Under the pieces are notes generated by a model. That model ran no database searches. It saw nothing but the letters and a program-made list of their open reading frames with translations, and was not told where the DNA came from. 14,518 bases of DNA from assembly GCA_021163525.1 (NCBI GenBank), contig JAGGTX010000148.1, positions 1-14,518 on the forward strand, read 5' to 3'. The stretch's first letter is position 1. Each line of letters starts with the position of its first letter. The stretch is from Caldifarciminota bacterium (GTDB lineage Bacteria; Hydrothermota; UBA3072; B12-G15). Below, piece by piece: positions 1 to 6,600 of the stretch. The position numbers and the translations under genes are program-made.

Positions 1-384
1 ACTCCTTATCGCCCTCAGGATATTGCAGTGGGAGATTCATTTGTTTATGTTGCAGATTTTGGAGCAGGACTTCAGATTTATGAGAATCTGCTTCTTGGAA
101 TTGATGATTCACGGGATCAGATTGCTCTTCCCATCCGGCTCTTACAGAATCCAGTAGCAGGTGATTACATTGAAATTGAGTTGAGTCTTAAACAGCAGGA
201 TATGTATGAGATAGGTCTCTATAATCTACTCGGACAGGAAGTAAAAACCTTTTCCATAAGTGGTCTATCTGCTGGGAGACATAGGATAAGATTGGAAACA
301 AAAGGGCTTGCAGGTGGTGTTTATTTTCTGAGAGCGGCAGATAAAAAAACTCAACAATACATTAAGGTTACAATTATGAAGTGA
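1..384 (+). CDS. C-terminal end of a secreted LVIVD-like repeat protein with T9SS sorting domain (5' partial)
   Basis: The reading frame is open from base 1 and ends at TGA 382-384, so only the last 127 residues are visible. The GTG at 28 is internal. The first ~25 residues (DIAVGDSFVYVADFGAGLQI) resemble one unit of the LVIVD/beta-propeller type repeat found in surface proteins. From about residue 40 the sequence matches the type IX secretion C-terminal sorting domain: an 'LLQNPVAGDYIEIEL' opening, then 'LYNLLGQEV', 'LSAGRHRI', 'LAGGVYFLRA', and a lysine-containing end (KVTIMK). In organisms with T9SS this tail directs export across the outer membrane and is then cleaved. The ligand or function of the missing N-terminal part cannot be judged. 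The gene is unrelated to the following operon and is separated from it by 284 bp. The sorting-domain call is confident; the repeat call is weaker because only one unit is present. Confidence 0.8.
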   Translation, partial: TPYRPQDIAVGDSFVYVADFGAGLQIYENLLLGIDDSRDQIALPIRLLQNPVAGDYIEIELSLKQQDMYEIGLYNLLGQEVKTFSISGLSAGRHRIRLETKGLAGGVYFLRAADKKTQQYIKVTIMK

Positions 385-516
385 CTACTTAAATAATCAC
401 TCAATTATAAGAGGTGTCATTCTTCCTATAAGACAGACCTGTTGCGGGTTATATAAGCATAGAGAATTAGTTTATCAATTTTGCCTTCATTAAAGATAGA
501 CTTATAGATGTATAAA

Positions 517-551
517 TTATTTATCTCATTAGAAATTAAAGAGATAAATAA
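517..551. repeat. 11-bp AT-rich inverted repeat, possible weak terminator or operator
   Basis: TTATTTATCTC at 517-527 is perfectly complementary in inverted orientation to GAGATAAATAA at 541-551, with a 13-nt loop. The stem has only two G-C pairs and no T-tract follows on the + strand, so it does not look like a standard intrinsic terminator. It lies between the end of the upstream gene and the mraZ promoter, about 57 bp before the -35 box. It could help end the upstream transcript, bind a regulator, or be a chance feature of AT-rich spacer DNA. The remainder of 385-585 shows no gene or other clear element. Confidence 0.4.
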
Positions 552-585
552 AATCCCCAAATGCCAAACTCCATCCTAAGATGGT

Positions 586-636
586 ATCAAAATGTTAAAA
601 AAAGTCCTTGACAAATGGAATTTTTTTCTTTACAAT
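586..636 (+). promoter_or_regulatory. Sigma-70-type promoter of the dcw operon (Pmra)
   Basis: A perfect -35 hexamer TTGACA (608-613) is followed by a 17-bp spacer and the -10 hexamer TACAAT (631-636), one mismatch from TATAAT. A-rich tracts at 588-603 sit where an UP element would contact the RNA polymerase alpha subunits. The spacer carries a run of seven T (621-627). Transcription should start around 642-646, giving an mRNA leader of only about 25 nt before the mraZ ATG at 669. This is the only strong promoter I can see, so it probably drives the whole overlapping gene chain. Confidence 0.85.
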
Positions 637-639
637 CGG

Positions 640-664
640 TGGTGTAAAGTGGAGCAAAGTGGGG
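640..664 (+). promoter_or_regulatory. Putative MraZ box: three TGGNG repeats at 10-bp spacing
   Basis: TGGTG (640-644), TGGAG (650-654) and TGGGG (660-664) are each separated by exactly 5 nt. The last two sit in the longer units AAAGTGG (646-652 and 656-662), separated by 3 nt. E. coli MraZ binds TGGGN repeats with 5-nt spacers upstream of mraZ, and the Mollicutes MraZ box is described as AAAGTG(G/T) repeats with 3-nt spacers. This stretch fits both descriptions. It lies just downstream of the -10 box and runs into the mraZ ribosome-binding site, a position suited to autorepression. The sequence pattern is seen directly; binding by the MraZ encoded next to it is inferred. Confidence 0.75.
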
Positions 665-668
665 GACT

Positions 669-1103
669 ATGGGATATATAGGCGAAGCGTTGCATTCAAT
701 GGACCATAAAGGGAGGGTGTTTATCCCTGCGAAGTACAGGAAACTTCTTGTTCCTGAGGATAATCTTACAATGGTGATAACCCGTGGACTGGACAGAAAT
801 CTCCTGCTTTTTCCCTATACAGTGTGGAACAGGTATGTGGAGAAACTTCTTCAACTTCCATATTCAAACAGGGATGTGAGGAGCAGAATAAGGGTTCTCA
901 CAAGCAGGGCAGAGGAACTCTCCATAGATTCACAGGGAAGGATTATGCTTCCCAGACAACTCCTTGAATACGCAGGAATAAAAAAAGAGGTTCTATTCAT
1001 AGGTATGCTTGACAAGGTAGAATTATGGAACCCTGAAATATACAGGGAATTTGAAAAAGAGAATATGTCCATTGAGGATGGATTTGAGATACTGGGGATA
1101 TGA
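669..1103 (+). CDS. mraZ: MraZ, transcriptional regulator of the dcw cluster
   Basis: The product is 144 residues, the usual MraZ size. It contains two SpoVT/AbrB-like swapped-hairpin domains, each with the hallmark DxxGR motif (D12-R16 in MDHKGR and D87-R91 in IDSQGR), followed by hydrophobic 'hIP/LPxxhh' strands. Family members form ring-shaped oligomers that bind tandem repeats upstream of their own gene and repress dcw transcription. The matching repeats are present at 640-664. The ATG at 669 is supported by alignment of MGYIGEALHSMDHKGR with the conserved MraZ N-terminus. Its Shine-Dalgarno is poor: only a G-run at 661-665 with a 3-nt spacer. The stop overlaps the rsmH start by 4 nt (ATGA). 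Confidence 0.96.
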   Translation: MGYIGEALHSMDHKGRVFIPAKYRKLLVPEDNLTMVITRGLDRNLLLFPYTVWNRYVEKLLQLPYSNRDVRSRIRVLTSRAEELSIDSQGRIMLPRQLLEYAGIKKEVLFIGMLDKVELWNPEIYREFEKENMSIEDGFEILGI

Positions 1104-1930
1104 TGGAACATATACCCGTTCTTTTGGAGCCTGTCATGGCTTTCCTCCATGTGGAAGAAGGAGGGGTTTTTGTTGATTGCACAACTGGAACTGGAGGTCA
1201 TTCACAGGCAATACTCAGGGGAGGTGCAGACCTTCTTATAGGTTTTGACCTTGACATTGAGCAACTTGTTGTTGCTCAAAGAAAACTCTTGAAAACTGGA
1301 GGGAGGTTTATACTGGTTAAGTCAAATTATGCATTTGTGGACAGGGTTGTTAAGGTGAATGTTGATGGTGTTTTGATAGATGCAGGTGTTTCCACATACC
1401 AGATGGAAGAGAGCAGAGGGTTTTCCTTCAGAAAGGGTGGGGTTCTGGATATGAGGTTTAACAGGGAAACCGGTGAAAAGGCAGTTGAATTCATAAACAG
1501 GACAGATGTTGAAGAACTGGCTGAGGTTTTGAAAAACTATGGAGACTTGAAACATCCATACGGAATTGCACGGAGGATAAAGGAGAACAAAATCAGGGAT
1601 GTTGAAGAACTTACAGGTATCCTGAGAAGGACATTCAGGAGGGAAAAGGCACATAAGGAGATTGCAAAGGTGTTCCAGGCACTGAGGATAAAGGTCAACA
1701 GGGAACTTGAAAATCTATCAAATGGGGTTAAAGGTGCATACAGAATCCTCAAGCGTGGAGGCAGACTTGTTGTTATCACCTATCACTCAGGGGAGGAGAG
1801 GGTTGTTTTAAAGACAGCCTCGGATATGGGATTCAATATGCTCACAAAGAAACCGCTCAGGCCAGATAAAAAGGAATTTGAGAAAAATCCAAGGTCAAGG
1901 AGTGCAAAACTGAGGGCATTTGAAAAATGA
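1100..1930 (+). CDS. rsmH: RsmH (MraW), 16S rRNA m4C1402 methyltransferase
   Basis: The product is 276 residues, somewhat shorter than the usual ~310. The family transfers a methyl group from S-adenosylmethionine to N4 of C1402 in the 16S rRNA decoding centre. Seen in the sequence: the N-terminal HIPVLLEPV motif, the SAM-binding loop FVDCTTGTGGHS (about residues 24-35), the acidic strand GFDLDIEQ, LIDAGVSTYQMEESRGFSF followed by LDMRF, the helix IAKVFQALRIKVNRELE, GGRLVVITYHSGEERVV (most relatives have SFHSLEDR), and the C-terminal NPRSRSAKLRA signature. Two in-frame ATGs are adjacent (1100 and 1103); 1103 gives slightly better spacing from the G-run at 1094-1097. It overlaps mraZ and ftsL by 4 nt at each end, which suggests translational coupling. 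Confidence 0.95.
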   Translation: MMEHIPVLLEPVMAFLHVEEGGVFVDCTTGTGGHSQAILRGGADLLIGFDLDIEQLVVAQRKLLKTGGRFILVKSNYAFVDRVVKVNVDGVLIDAGVSTYQMEESRGFSFRKGGVLDMRFNRETGEKAVEFINRTDVEELAEVLKNYGDLKHPYGIARRIKENKIRDVEELTGILRRTFRREKAHKEIAKVFQALRIKVNRELENLSNGVKGAYRILKRGGRLVVITYHSGEERVVLKTASDMGFNMLTKKPLRPDKKEFEKNPRSRSAKLRAFEK

Positions 1931-2205
1931 AGAGAATTGCAGGTTTTCTGTTTATACTCTTTTTGATAGTGTCTCCATTCATATTGAATATTCTGAGAAA
2001 GAATGTCTATTTCAGCACATCAGCAAGGGTAATAAAACTGCAGAGCAGGGTGCTTGAACTTGAGTCAGAGGTTGAGGCACTCCAGGCAGAGTATTACAGG
2101 ATTACCTCTCCAACATACATTGAATCGCTGGCAAGGAGAATGGGTTTCCATCTACCAGATTCCTCAGATTTTATAATTCTGGAGGTGCACACTGATAAAC
2201 AATAG
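1927..2205 (+). CDS. ftsL: FtsL-like division protein (small bitopic coiled-coil protein)
   Basis: This 92-residue protein has a short basic start (MKR), one membrane segment (about residues 5-22), and a heptad-rich coiled coil (about 34-60: VIKLQSRVLELESEVEALQAEY). It ends in a SPTYIESLARRMGFHLP stretch, matching the 'sPxrIExlArexLGm' tail of FtsL/DivIC proteins. FtsL bridges FtsQ/FtsB to FtsW and FtsI and helps switch on septal synthesis. Sequence conservation in this family is low, so the identity rests on architecture plus position between rsmH and ftsI. The ATG overlaps the rsmH stop (ATGA). The upstream G-rich stretch at 1912-1916 is 10 nt away, so reinitiation is likely. Confidence 0.85.
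   Translation: MKRIAGFLFILFLIVSPFILNILRKNVYFSTSARVIKLQSRVLELESEVEALQAEYYRITSPTYIESLARRMGFHLPDSSDFIILEVHTDKQ
2181..2194 (+). promoter_or_regulatory. Ribosome-binding site that points to a CTG start for ftsI
   Basis: GGAGG (2181-2185, extended GGAGGTG) lies inside the ftsL 3' end, exactly 6 nt before an in-frame CTG at 2192. The same GGAGG-N6 spacing precedes the chosen starts of murE, murB and ftsQ and a possible start of ftsA. The first standard start codon in frame (GTG 2231) has no recognisable Shine-Dalgarno. ATA at 2195 is a less likely alternative. Confidence 0.6.
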
Positions 2206-3865
2206 ACGACTGAAAATTGTAAAACTGCTTGTGCTTATCATGTTCCTGATTGCTGGAGCAAGGCTGTTCCAGATACAGGTGGTGAAGGCTGGTAGCTTCA
2301 GGAGAGGAAGACTGTGGAATATGTGGAATATTTCAGCCCCTGCAAAGAGGGGCACAATATACGACAGGAATGGAAGGGTGCTTGCAACTGATGTGGAGGC
2401 TTACACTATCTATGTTGATAGGAGAATGATGAAAAACCCACATGCAGTTGCAAGGAAGTTTGAAGAAAGTGGTATTATCCCGGGTTCAAAATTCCTTGAA
2501 AGGCTTGAGGAAACAAAATCAAGGATTGTCACAATTGCAAGGAATGTTGAGAAAGATAAATTCAGGGCAGTTGCATCAATAAAAGGGGTATTTGGAATAA
2601 GGGGATGGGGCAGGTTTTATCCACTTGGTTCAATTGGTGCGACGATTATTGGCAGATTGAATGCTGAGAGGGAAGGTGTTGCAGGGATTGAGGCGAGCAT
2701 GGATGGGATATTGAAGGGTAAGGATGGAACAACAACAATTATTCTTAATTTGAGGAATAAGGAGTATAGGTACATCAAGTATCCTTCAGGTTCAAACAGG
2801 GAACCCATAAATGGGAAGGATATAAAACTCACACTGGATATAGACCTTTTGAATATACTTGACAGGGTTGGCAGGGAAACATTTGAAAAAACAAATGCAG
2901 ATAGGATTCTATGCGTTGTGGCTGATGGGGTTACAGGGGAAATTCTTGGAATGTCAGATATACCAGAACTTGGCGAGACGGATGGTTGGGTGCCCAATGA
3001 CCTTGTGCAAACAGAATTTGAACCGGGTTCAATCTTCAAGTTGATAACGGGTGCTGCATACATTGAGAGCAGAAAATTTCTTGATACTGTTTTTGCCGAT
3101 GAAAATGAGGAACTAAGGTTCGGGAAAAAGGTAATAAAGGATGAGAGAAAACACCCACCCTATGATTTCAGGAAGTGTCTTGCCCATTCAAGTAATGTGG
3201 GATTTGCAAAGATGGGGCTTTCCCTTGGGGCAACAAGGATTTACAGAACTGCTTTGAGATTTGGCCTGTTTACAAGGACAGGGGTTTTGCTTCCAGGTGA
3301 AAAGCCTGGAACCCCAATGAAGAGGAAATACAGGTATGATTTTGACCTTGCACTTGCAAGTTTTGGTCAGGGGTTCAGGGTAACCCCCATTCAGATGCTT
3401 TATGCATATGGTGCAGTGGGGAATAATGGTAAACTGATGAAACCCTTACTTGTTAAGGAGATTATTCAGGATGGGAAGTCAATAAAGAGGGCATGCCCCA
3501 GAACCCTCAGGCAGGTTCTTGACATAAATGTCAATGAAAAACTTGTATCATACCTGAGGGATGTTCTCCAGTATGGCACAGGAAAACTGGCAAGGGTGAA
3601 GGGGCTTGACATCATAGGAAAGACAGGGACAGGACAGCAATCCACAAAAGAAGGCTATAAATCCGATACTTATGTCTGTTCATTCATCGGTGTTGTTGGT
3701 CCTGGAAAGGCTCCAATTGTTGTGGGTGTGTTTGTGTTCAGGCCAAGGGGTTATCACGAGGCAAGTTATGTTGCATGCCCTGCATTCAGGGAGATTGTCA
3801 GGAGGATGATAAATCTTCCACAGTACAGGATAAGGTTCCTCAAGGAGGTGGCATTTGGAGGTTAG
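2192..3865 (+). CDS. ftsI: FtsI/PBP3-type class B penicillin-binding protein (septal transpeptidase)
   Basis: This is a D,D-transpeptidase that cross-links septal peptidoglycan as partner of FtsW. With the CTG start it has 557 residues. The basic tail INNRRLKIVK is followed by one membrane anchor (about residues 11-28), then the dimerisation domain motif RGTIYDRNGRVLA (53-65). The transpeptidase domain has all three active-site motifs: SxxK at S280-K283 (nucleophile serine), SxN at S333-S334-N335, and KTGT at K477-T480. There is no PASTA domain. A conventional call would begin at GTG 2231 (544 residues), but that start cuts into the membrane helix and lacks a Shine-Dalgarno. The true start could also be ATA 2195, or the base at 2192 could be a sequencing error for an ATG. 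The gene overlaps ftsL by 14 nt and murE by 11 nt. The function is certain; the N-terminus is inferred. Confidence 0.93.
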   Translation: MINNRRLKIVKLLVLIMFLIAGARLFQIQVVKAGSFRRGRLWNMWNISAPAKRGTIYDRNGRVLATDVEAYTIYVDRRMMKNPHAVARKFEESGIIPGSKFLERLEETKSRIVTIARNVEKDKFRAVASIKGVFGIRGWGRFYPLGSIGATIIGRLNAEREGVAGIEASMDGILKGKDGTTTIILNLRNKEYRYIKYPSGSNREPINGKDIKLTLDIDLLNILDRVGRETFEKTNADRILCVVADGVTGEILGMSDIPELGETDGWVPNDLVQTEFEPGSIFKLITGAAYIESRKFLDTVFADENEELRFGKKVIKDERKHPPYDFRKCLAHSSNVGFAKMGLSLGATRIYRTALRFGLFTRTGVLLPGEKPGTPMKRKYRYDFDLALASFGQGFRVTPIQMLYAYGAVGNNGKLMKPLLVKEIIQDGKSIKRACPRTLRQVLDINVNEKLVSYLRDVLQYGTGKLARVKGLDIIGKTGTGQQSTKEGYKSDTYVCSFIGVVGPGKAPIVVGVFVFRPRGYHEASYVACPAFREIVRRMINLPQYRIRFLKEVAFGG

Positions 3866-5294
3866 AAGGCTGATGGAACCACTTGAGATATTGAAGATAA
3901 ATGGTGATATACCTCTGGAGGTCAGGTCAGTTGCCTCAGATTCAAGGAAGGTTGTTGAGGGTGCTTTGTTTATTGCCATAAAGGGTGAAAAAGCAGATGG
4001 GCATAAGTTTGTCAGGGATGCTAAAGAGCACGGTGCCATTCTATTTGTTGTTCAGGAAGAAACAGGGATTGGACCTGAAATTGTGGTTCCAGATACAAGG
4101 ATTGCACTTGCAAAGATTGCCCACGAATTCTATGAGAGGCCATCTGAAGTTATGAAGGTGATTGGCATAACCGGAACCAATGGTAAAACCACAACAGCAC
4201 ATCTTTTGAAGGCTATCATTGGAAGAAGCCTTTCCATCACAACAACTGGATATTTTATCAATGGGAAGGAACTTCCAGCATACAATACAACACCGGACCC
4301 GATAACAATAAACTCCCTTATGAGGAAGGCAATAGAGATTGGAACCGCCAATGCAATCATTGAGGTCTCATCCCATGCCTGTGTCCAGAGAAGGGTTGAT
4401 ATGATTGATTTTGATGCTGGAATTTTTACAACACTTTCAAGGGACCACCTTGATTATCACAGGAGTTTTGAGGATTACAGGGAAGCAAAGGCGATGTTCT
4501 TCAAAAGATTAAAAAAAGATGCATTTGCAGTGATAAATCATGATGACCCTGCTGGTGAATACATGATTGAGAAAACAGAAGCAAAGGTTGTTACATATGG
4601 GATAACCGGAGGGAATATAAGGGGTGAGATTCTTTCCTCATCAGAGGATGGACTTGAGATAAGGATAGATGGGCTTGGTCATAACTTTGTTGTGAGGTCT
4701 CCCATGATAGGAAGCCATAATACACTCAACATCCTTGGTGCCGTGACAACATCACTTTTAATGGGAATTGAAGAGGAGAGGATAATTGAAGGTATTCTGA
4801 ATTTCAAAGGTGTTAAAGGAAGGATGCATCCAGTAAATTGTGGTCAACCCTTCAGGGTTTATGTGGATTATGCCCACACACCTGATGCAATGGCAAAGGC
4901 TATATCCTCAACAAGGGAGATAACAGAGGGAAGGATTATTGTGGTTTTTGGTGCTGGTGGCGACAGGGATAAAGGTAAGCGGCCCATAATGGGAAAGGTT
5001 GCATCAAAACTTGCAGATATAGTGATCATAACATCGGACAATCCAAGAAATGAACCACCTGAAGATATAATAAAAGATATTACACTCGGGATAGAGAGTG
5101 GTGATTACAATGTTATTCTGGATAGAGGAGAGGCAATTGAACACGCTATAAACATTGCAGATAAAGGAGACACTGTGCTTATACTTGGGAAAGGGCATGA
5201 GGAGTATCAGGAGATTGAAGGGAAAAGAATTTATTTCAGCGACCTTTCCCGGGCAAAGGAGGTCTTAAAAAATCATGGATTTGAATGTGAGTGA
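3855..5294 (+). CDS. murE: MurE, UDP-MurNAc-L-Ala-D-Glu:meso-DAP ligase
   Basis: This cytoplasmic Mur ligase adds the third amino acid to the stem peptide using ATP. The product is 479 residues, normal for the family. Seen: SDSRKVVEGALFIAIKG (N-terminal UDP-binding domain, about 28-44), the P-loop GITGTNGKTTT (104-114, K111), TTPDP (145-149), VSSHA (171-175), SRDHLDYH (195-202), the lysine K212 expected to be carbamylated in DYREAK, and GAGGDRDKGKRP. DNPR (395-398) and GKGHEEYQ (445-452) match the pocket that selects meso-diaminopimelate in DAP-type MurE, rather than the lysine-type pocket. TTG 3855 is chosen because GGAGG at 3844-3848 is 6 nt away and MEVRRLMEPL aligns with typical MurE N-termini. 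ATG 3873 is an alternative, with GGAGG at 3857-3861. It overlaps murF by 20 nt. Confidence 0.96.
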   Translation: MEVRRLMEPLEILKINGDIPLEVRSVASDSRKVVEGALFIAIKGEKADGHKFVRDAKEHGAILFVVQEETGIGPEIVVPDTRIALAKIAHEFYERPSEVMKVIGITGTNGKTTTAHLLKAIIGRSLSITTTGYFINGKELPAYNTTPDPITINSLMRKAIEIGTANAIIEVSSHACVQRRVDMIDFDAGIFTTLSRDHLDYHRSFEDYREAKAMFFKRLKKDAFAVINHDDPAGEYMIEKTEAKVVTYGITGGNIRGEILSSSEDGLEIRIDGLGHNFVVRSPMIGSHNTLNILGAVTTSLLMGIEEERIIEGILNFKGVKGRMHPVNCGQPFRVYVDYAHTPDAMAKAISSTREITEGRIIVVFGAGGDRDKGKRPIMGKVASKLADIVIITSDNPRNEPPEDIIKDITLGIESGDYNVILDRGEAIEHAINIADKGDTVLILGKGHEEYQEIEGKRIYFSDLSRAKEVLKNHGFECE

Positions 5295-6600
5295 AATAGT
5301 TGAATCAATAAGAGGGAAGCCCTTCGGAATTGATTTTGATGTTGAGGTGAAGGGTATATCCACTGATACAAGAACAATGCTTCCCGGAGAGGTGTTCTTT
5401 GCACTCAAGGGTGAGCACCACGATGGTCATGATTTTGTGAAGGAGGCCATTGCCAAGGGTGCGATTTTCTGTGTTGTTGAAAGGAAAATTACAGGTGAAA
5501 ATGAAGTTCTTGTGGAGGATACATTGAAATCCCTGGGTGACCTTGCTCAATATTACAGGAAGAAAAAAGACCCAAGGGTGATTGGAATAACAGGCACAGT
5601 TGGGAAGACAACAACAAAGGAGTTCACATACAATATAATGAAGAAATCCTTTAAAACCCTGAAAACAGAAAAGAATTACAACAACCTGATAGGTCTGCCT
5701 CTTACTATACTCTCAATGGAGGATGAGGACCATCTTGTTGTGGAATTGGGAAGCAATAAAAAGGGTGAGATAAGAAGGCTTTCAGAGATTTCAAACCCTG
5801 ATATTGGTGTTATTACAGAGTTGACCCCGGTTCATACAGAATTTCTTGAGGATGTTGAAGGTGTATTCAAAGAGAAAACTTCAATTTGTGAATATGTTAA
5901 TGAGACAATGGTTGTGAATGGGGATAATGCCTATCTCACCAGGATTGAATTCCCCCATGTGGTGAAGGTGGGTATGTCTATTGATAATGACCATGTGGTG
6001 GAAATCCTTGAAGAAGGTGTTGATGGTAGTGTATTCAGGATAGACGGAACAGAGTTTCGTATCAATGTCCCCGGAAGGGGTGCTATTATAGATGCTTCAA
6101 TCTCCGTTGTTGTTGGTTATATTGAAGGGGTTCCCCCATTGAAAATAAAAGAGGCACTTGAGGAGACAATAGATGTCCATCACAGAATGGAACTTGTTGA
6201 TGCCTGCGGTGTAACAATCATTGATGATTCATACAATGCAAGCCCAGCATCAATGAAGAATGCCATAGATTATCTTTCATTGAAAGAGGGGTTGAGGGTT
6301 GCGGTTCTGGGGGAGATGCTTGAACTTGGAAAACTTTCAGCACAACTCCATCTGGAAACAGGGAAGTATCTTAAAGGTAAGGTTGACCATCTTCTGGCCA
6401 TAGGAATGGATGCCCTCTATTACCTGGCTGGTTATGGTGGTGGATTTTATGCCGAAGAGATTGACGAGGCAGTGAGGGTTTTACTCCAGTGGATAAAACC
6501 GGGTTCATGGGTGCTTGTGAAGGGTTCAAGGAAGAACAACCTTGACCTTCTGGTAAAAAAATTAAAGGAGAGATTGTGCTCTACTACCTTTACAACCTGA
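5275..6600 (+). CDS. murF: MurF, UDP-MurNAc-tripeptide:D-Ala-D-Ala ligase
   Basis: MurF adds the D-Ala-D-Ala dipeptide to complete the pentapeptide precursor. The 441-residue product has the MurF features: ISTDTRTMLPGEVFFALKG (28-46), the P-loop GITGTVGKTTTK (104-115, K111), NYNNLIGLPLTIL (134-146), VVELGSNKKGEI, ITELTPVHTEFL, IIDDSYNASPASM (315-327; most relatives have NANP, here NASP), VLGEMLELG (344-352) and LVKGSR (414-419). A stop codon in frame at 5266 leaves ATG 5275 as the only standard start. GGAGG at 5258-5262 lies 12 nt upstream, farther than for its neighbours. No ddl gene is present in the window to supply D-Ala-D-Ala, so it must be encoded elsewhere. Confidence 0.96.
   Translation: MDLNVSEIVESIRGKPFGIDFDVEVKGISTDTRTMLPGEVFFALKGEHHDGHDFVKEAIAKGAIFCVVERKITGENEVLVEDTLKSLGDLAQYYRKKKDPRVIGITGTVGKTTTKEFTYNIMKKSFKTLKTEKNYNNLIGLPLTILSMEDEDHLVVELGSNKKGEIRRLSEISNPDIGVITELTPVHTEFLEDVEGVFKEKTSICEYVNETMVVNGDNAYLTRIEFPHVVKVGMSIDNDHVVEILEEGVDGSVFRIDGTEFRINVPGRGAIIDASISVVVGYIEGVPPLKIKEALEETIDVHHRMELVDACGVTIIDDSYNASPASMKNAIDYLSLKEGLRVAVLGEMLELGKLSAQLHLETGKYLKGKVDHLLAIGMDALYYLAGYGGGFYAEEIDEAVRVLLQWIKPGSWVLVKGSRKNNLDLLVKKLKERLCSTTFTT

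Noticed and set aside
481..508. Second promoter candidate (TTGCCT, 16 bp, TATAGA)
   Set aside because: Both hexamers match poorly in AT-rich DNA, and a far better promoter lies at 608-636.
571..584. Small hairpin CCATC-CTAA-GATGG as terminator of the upstream gene
   Set aside because: The stem is only 5 bp and no T-tract follows directly; the T-run at 621-627 is 36 bp away and lies in the promoter spacer.
2231..2233. GTG as the ftsI start
   Set aside because: It begins inside the membrane anchor and lacks a Shine-Dalgarno, while GGAGG-N6-CTG at 2181-2194 gives a complete N-terminus. It is kept only as an alternative.
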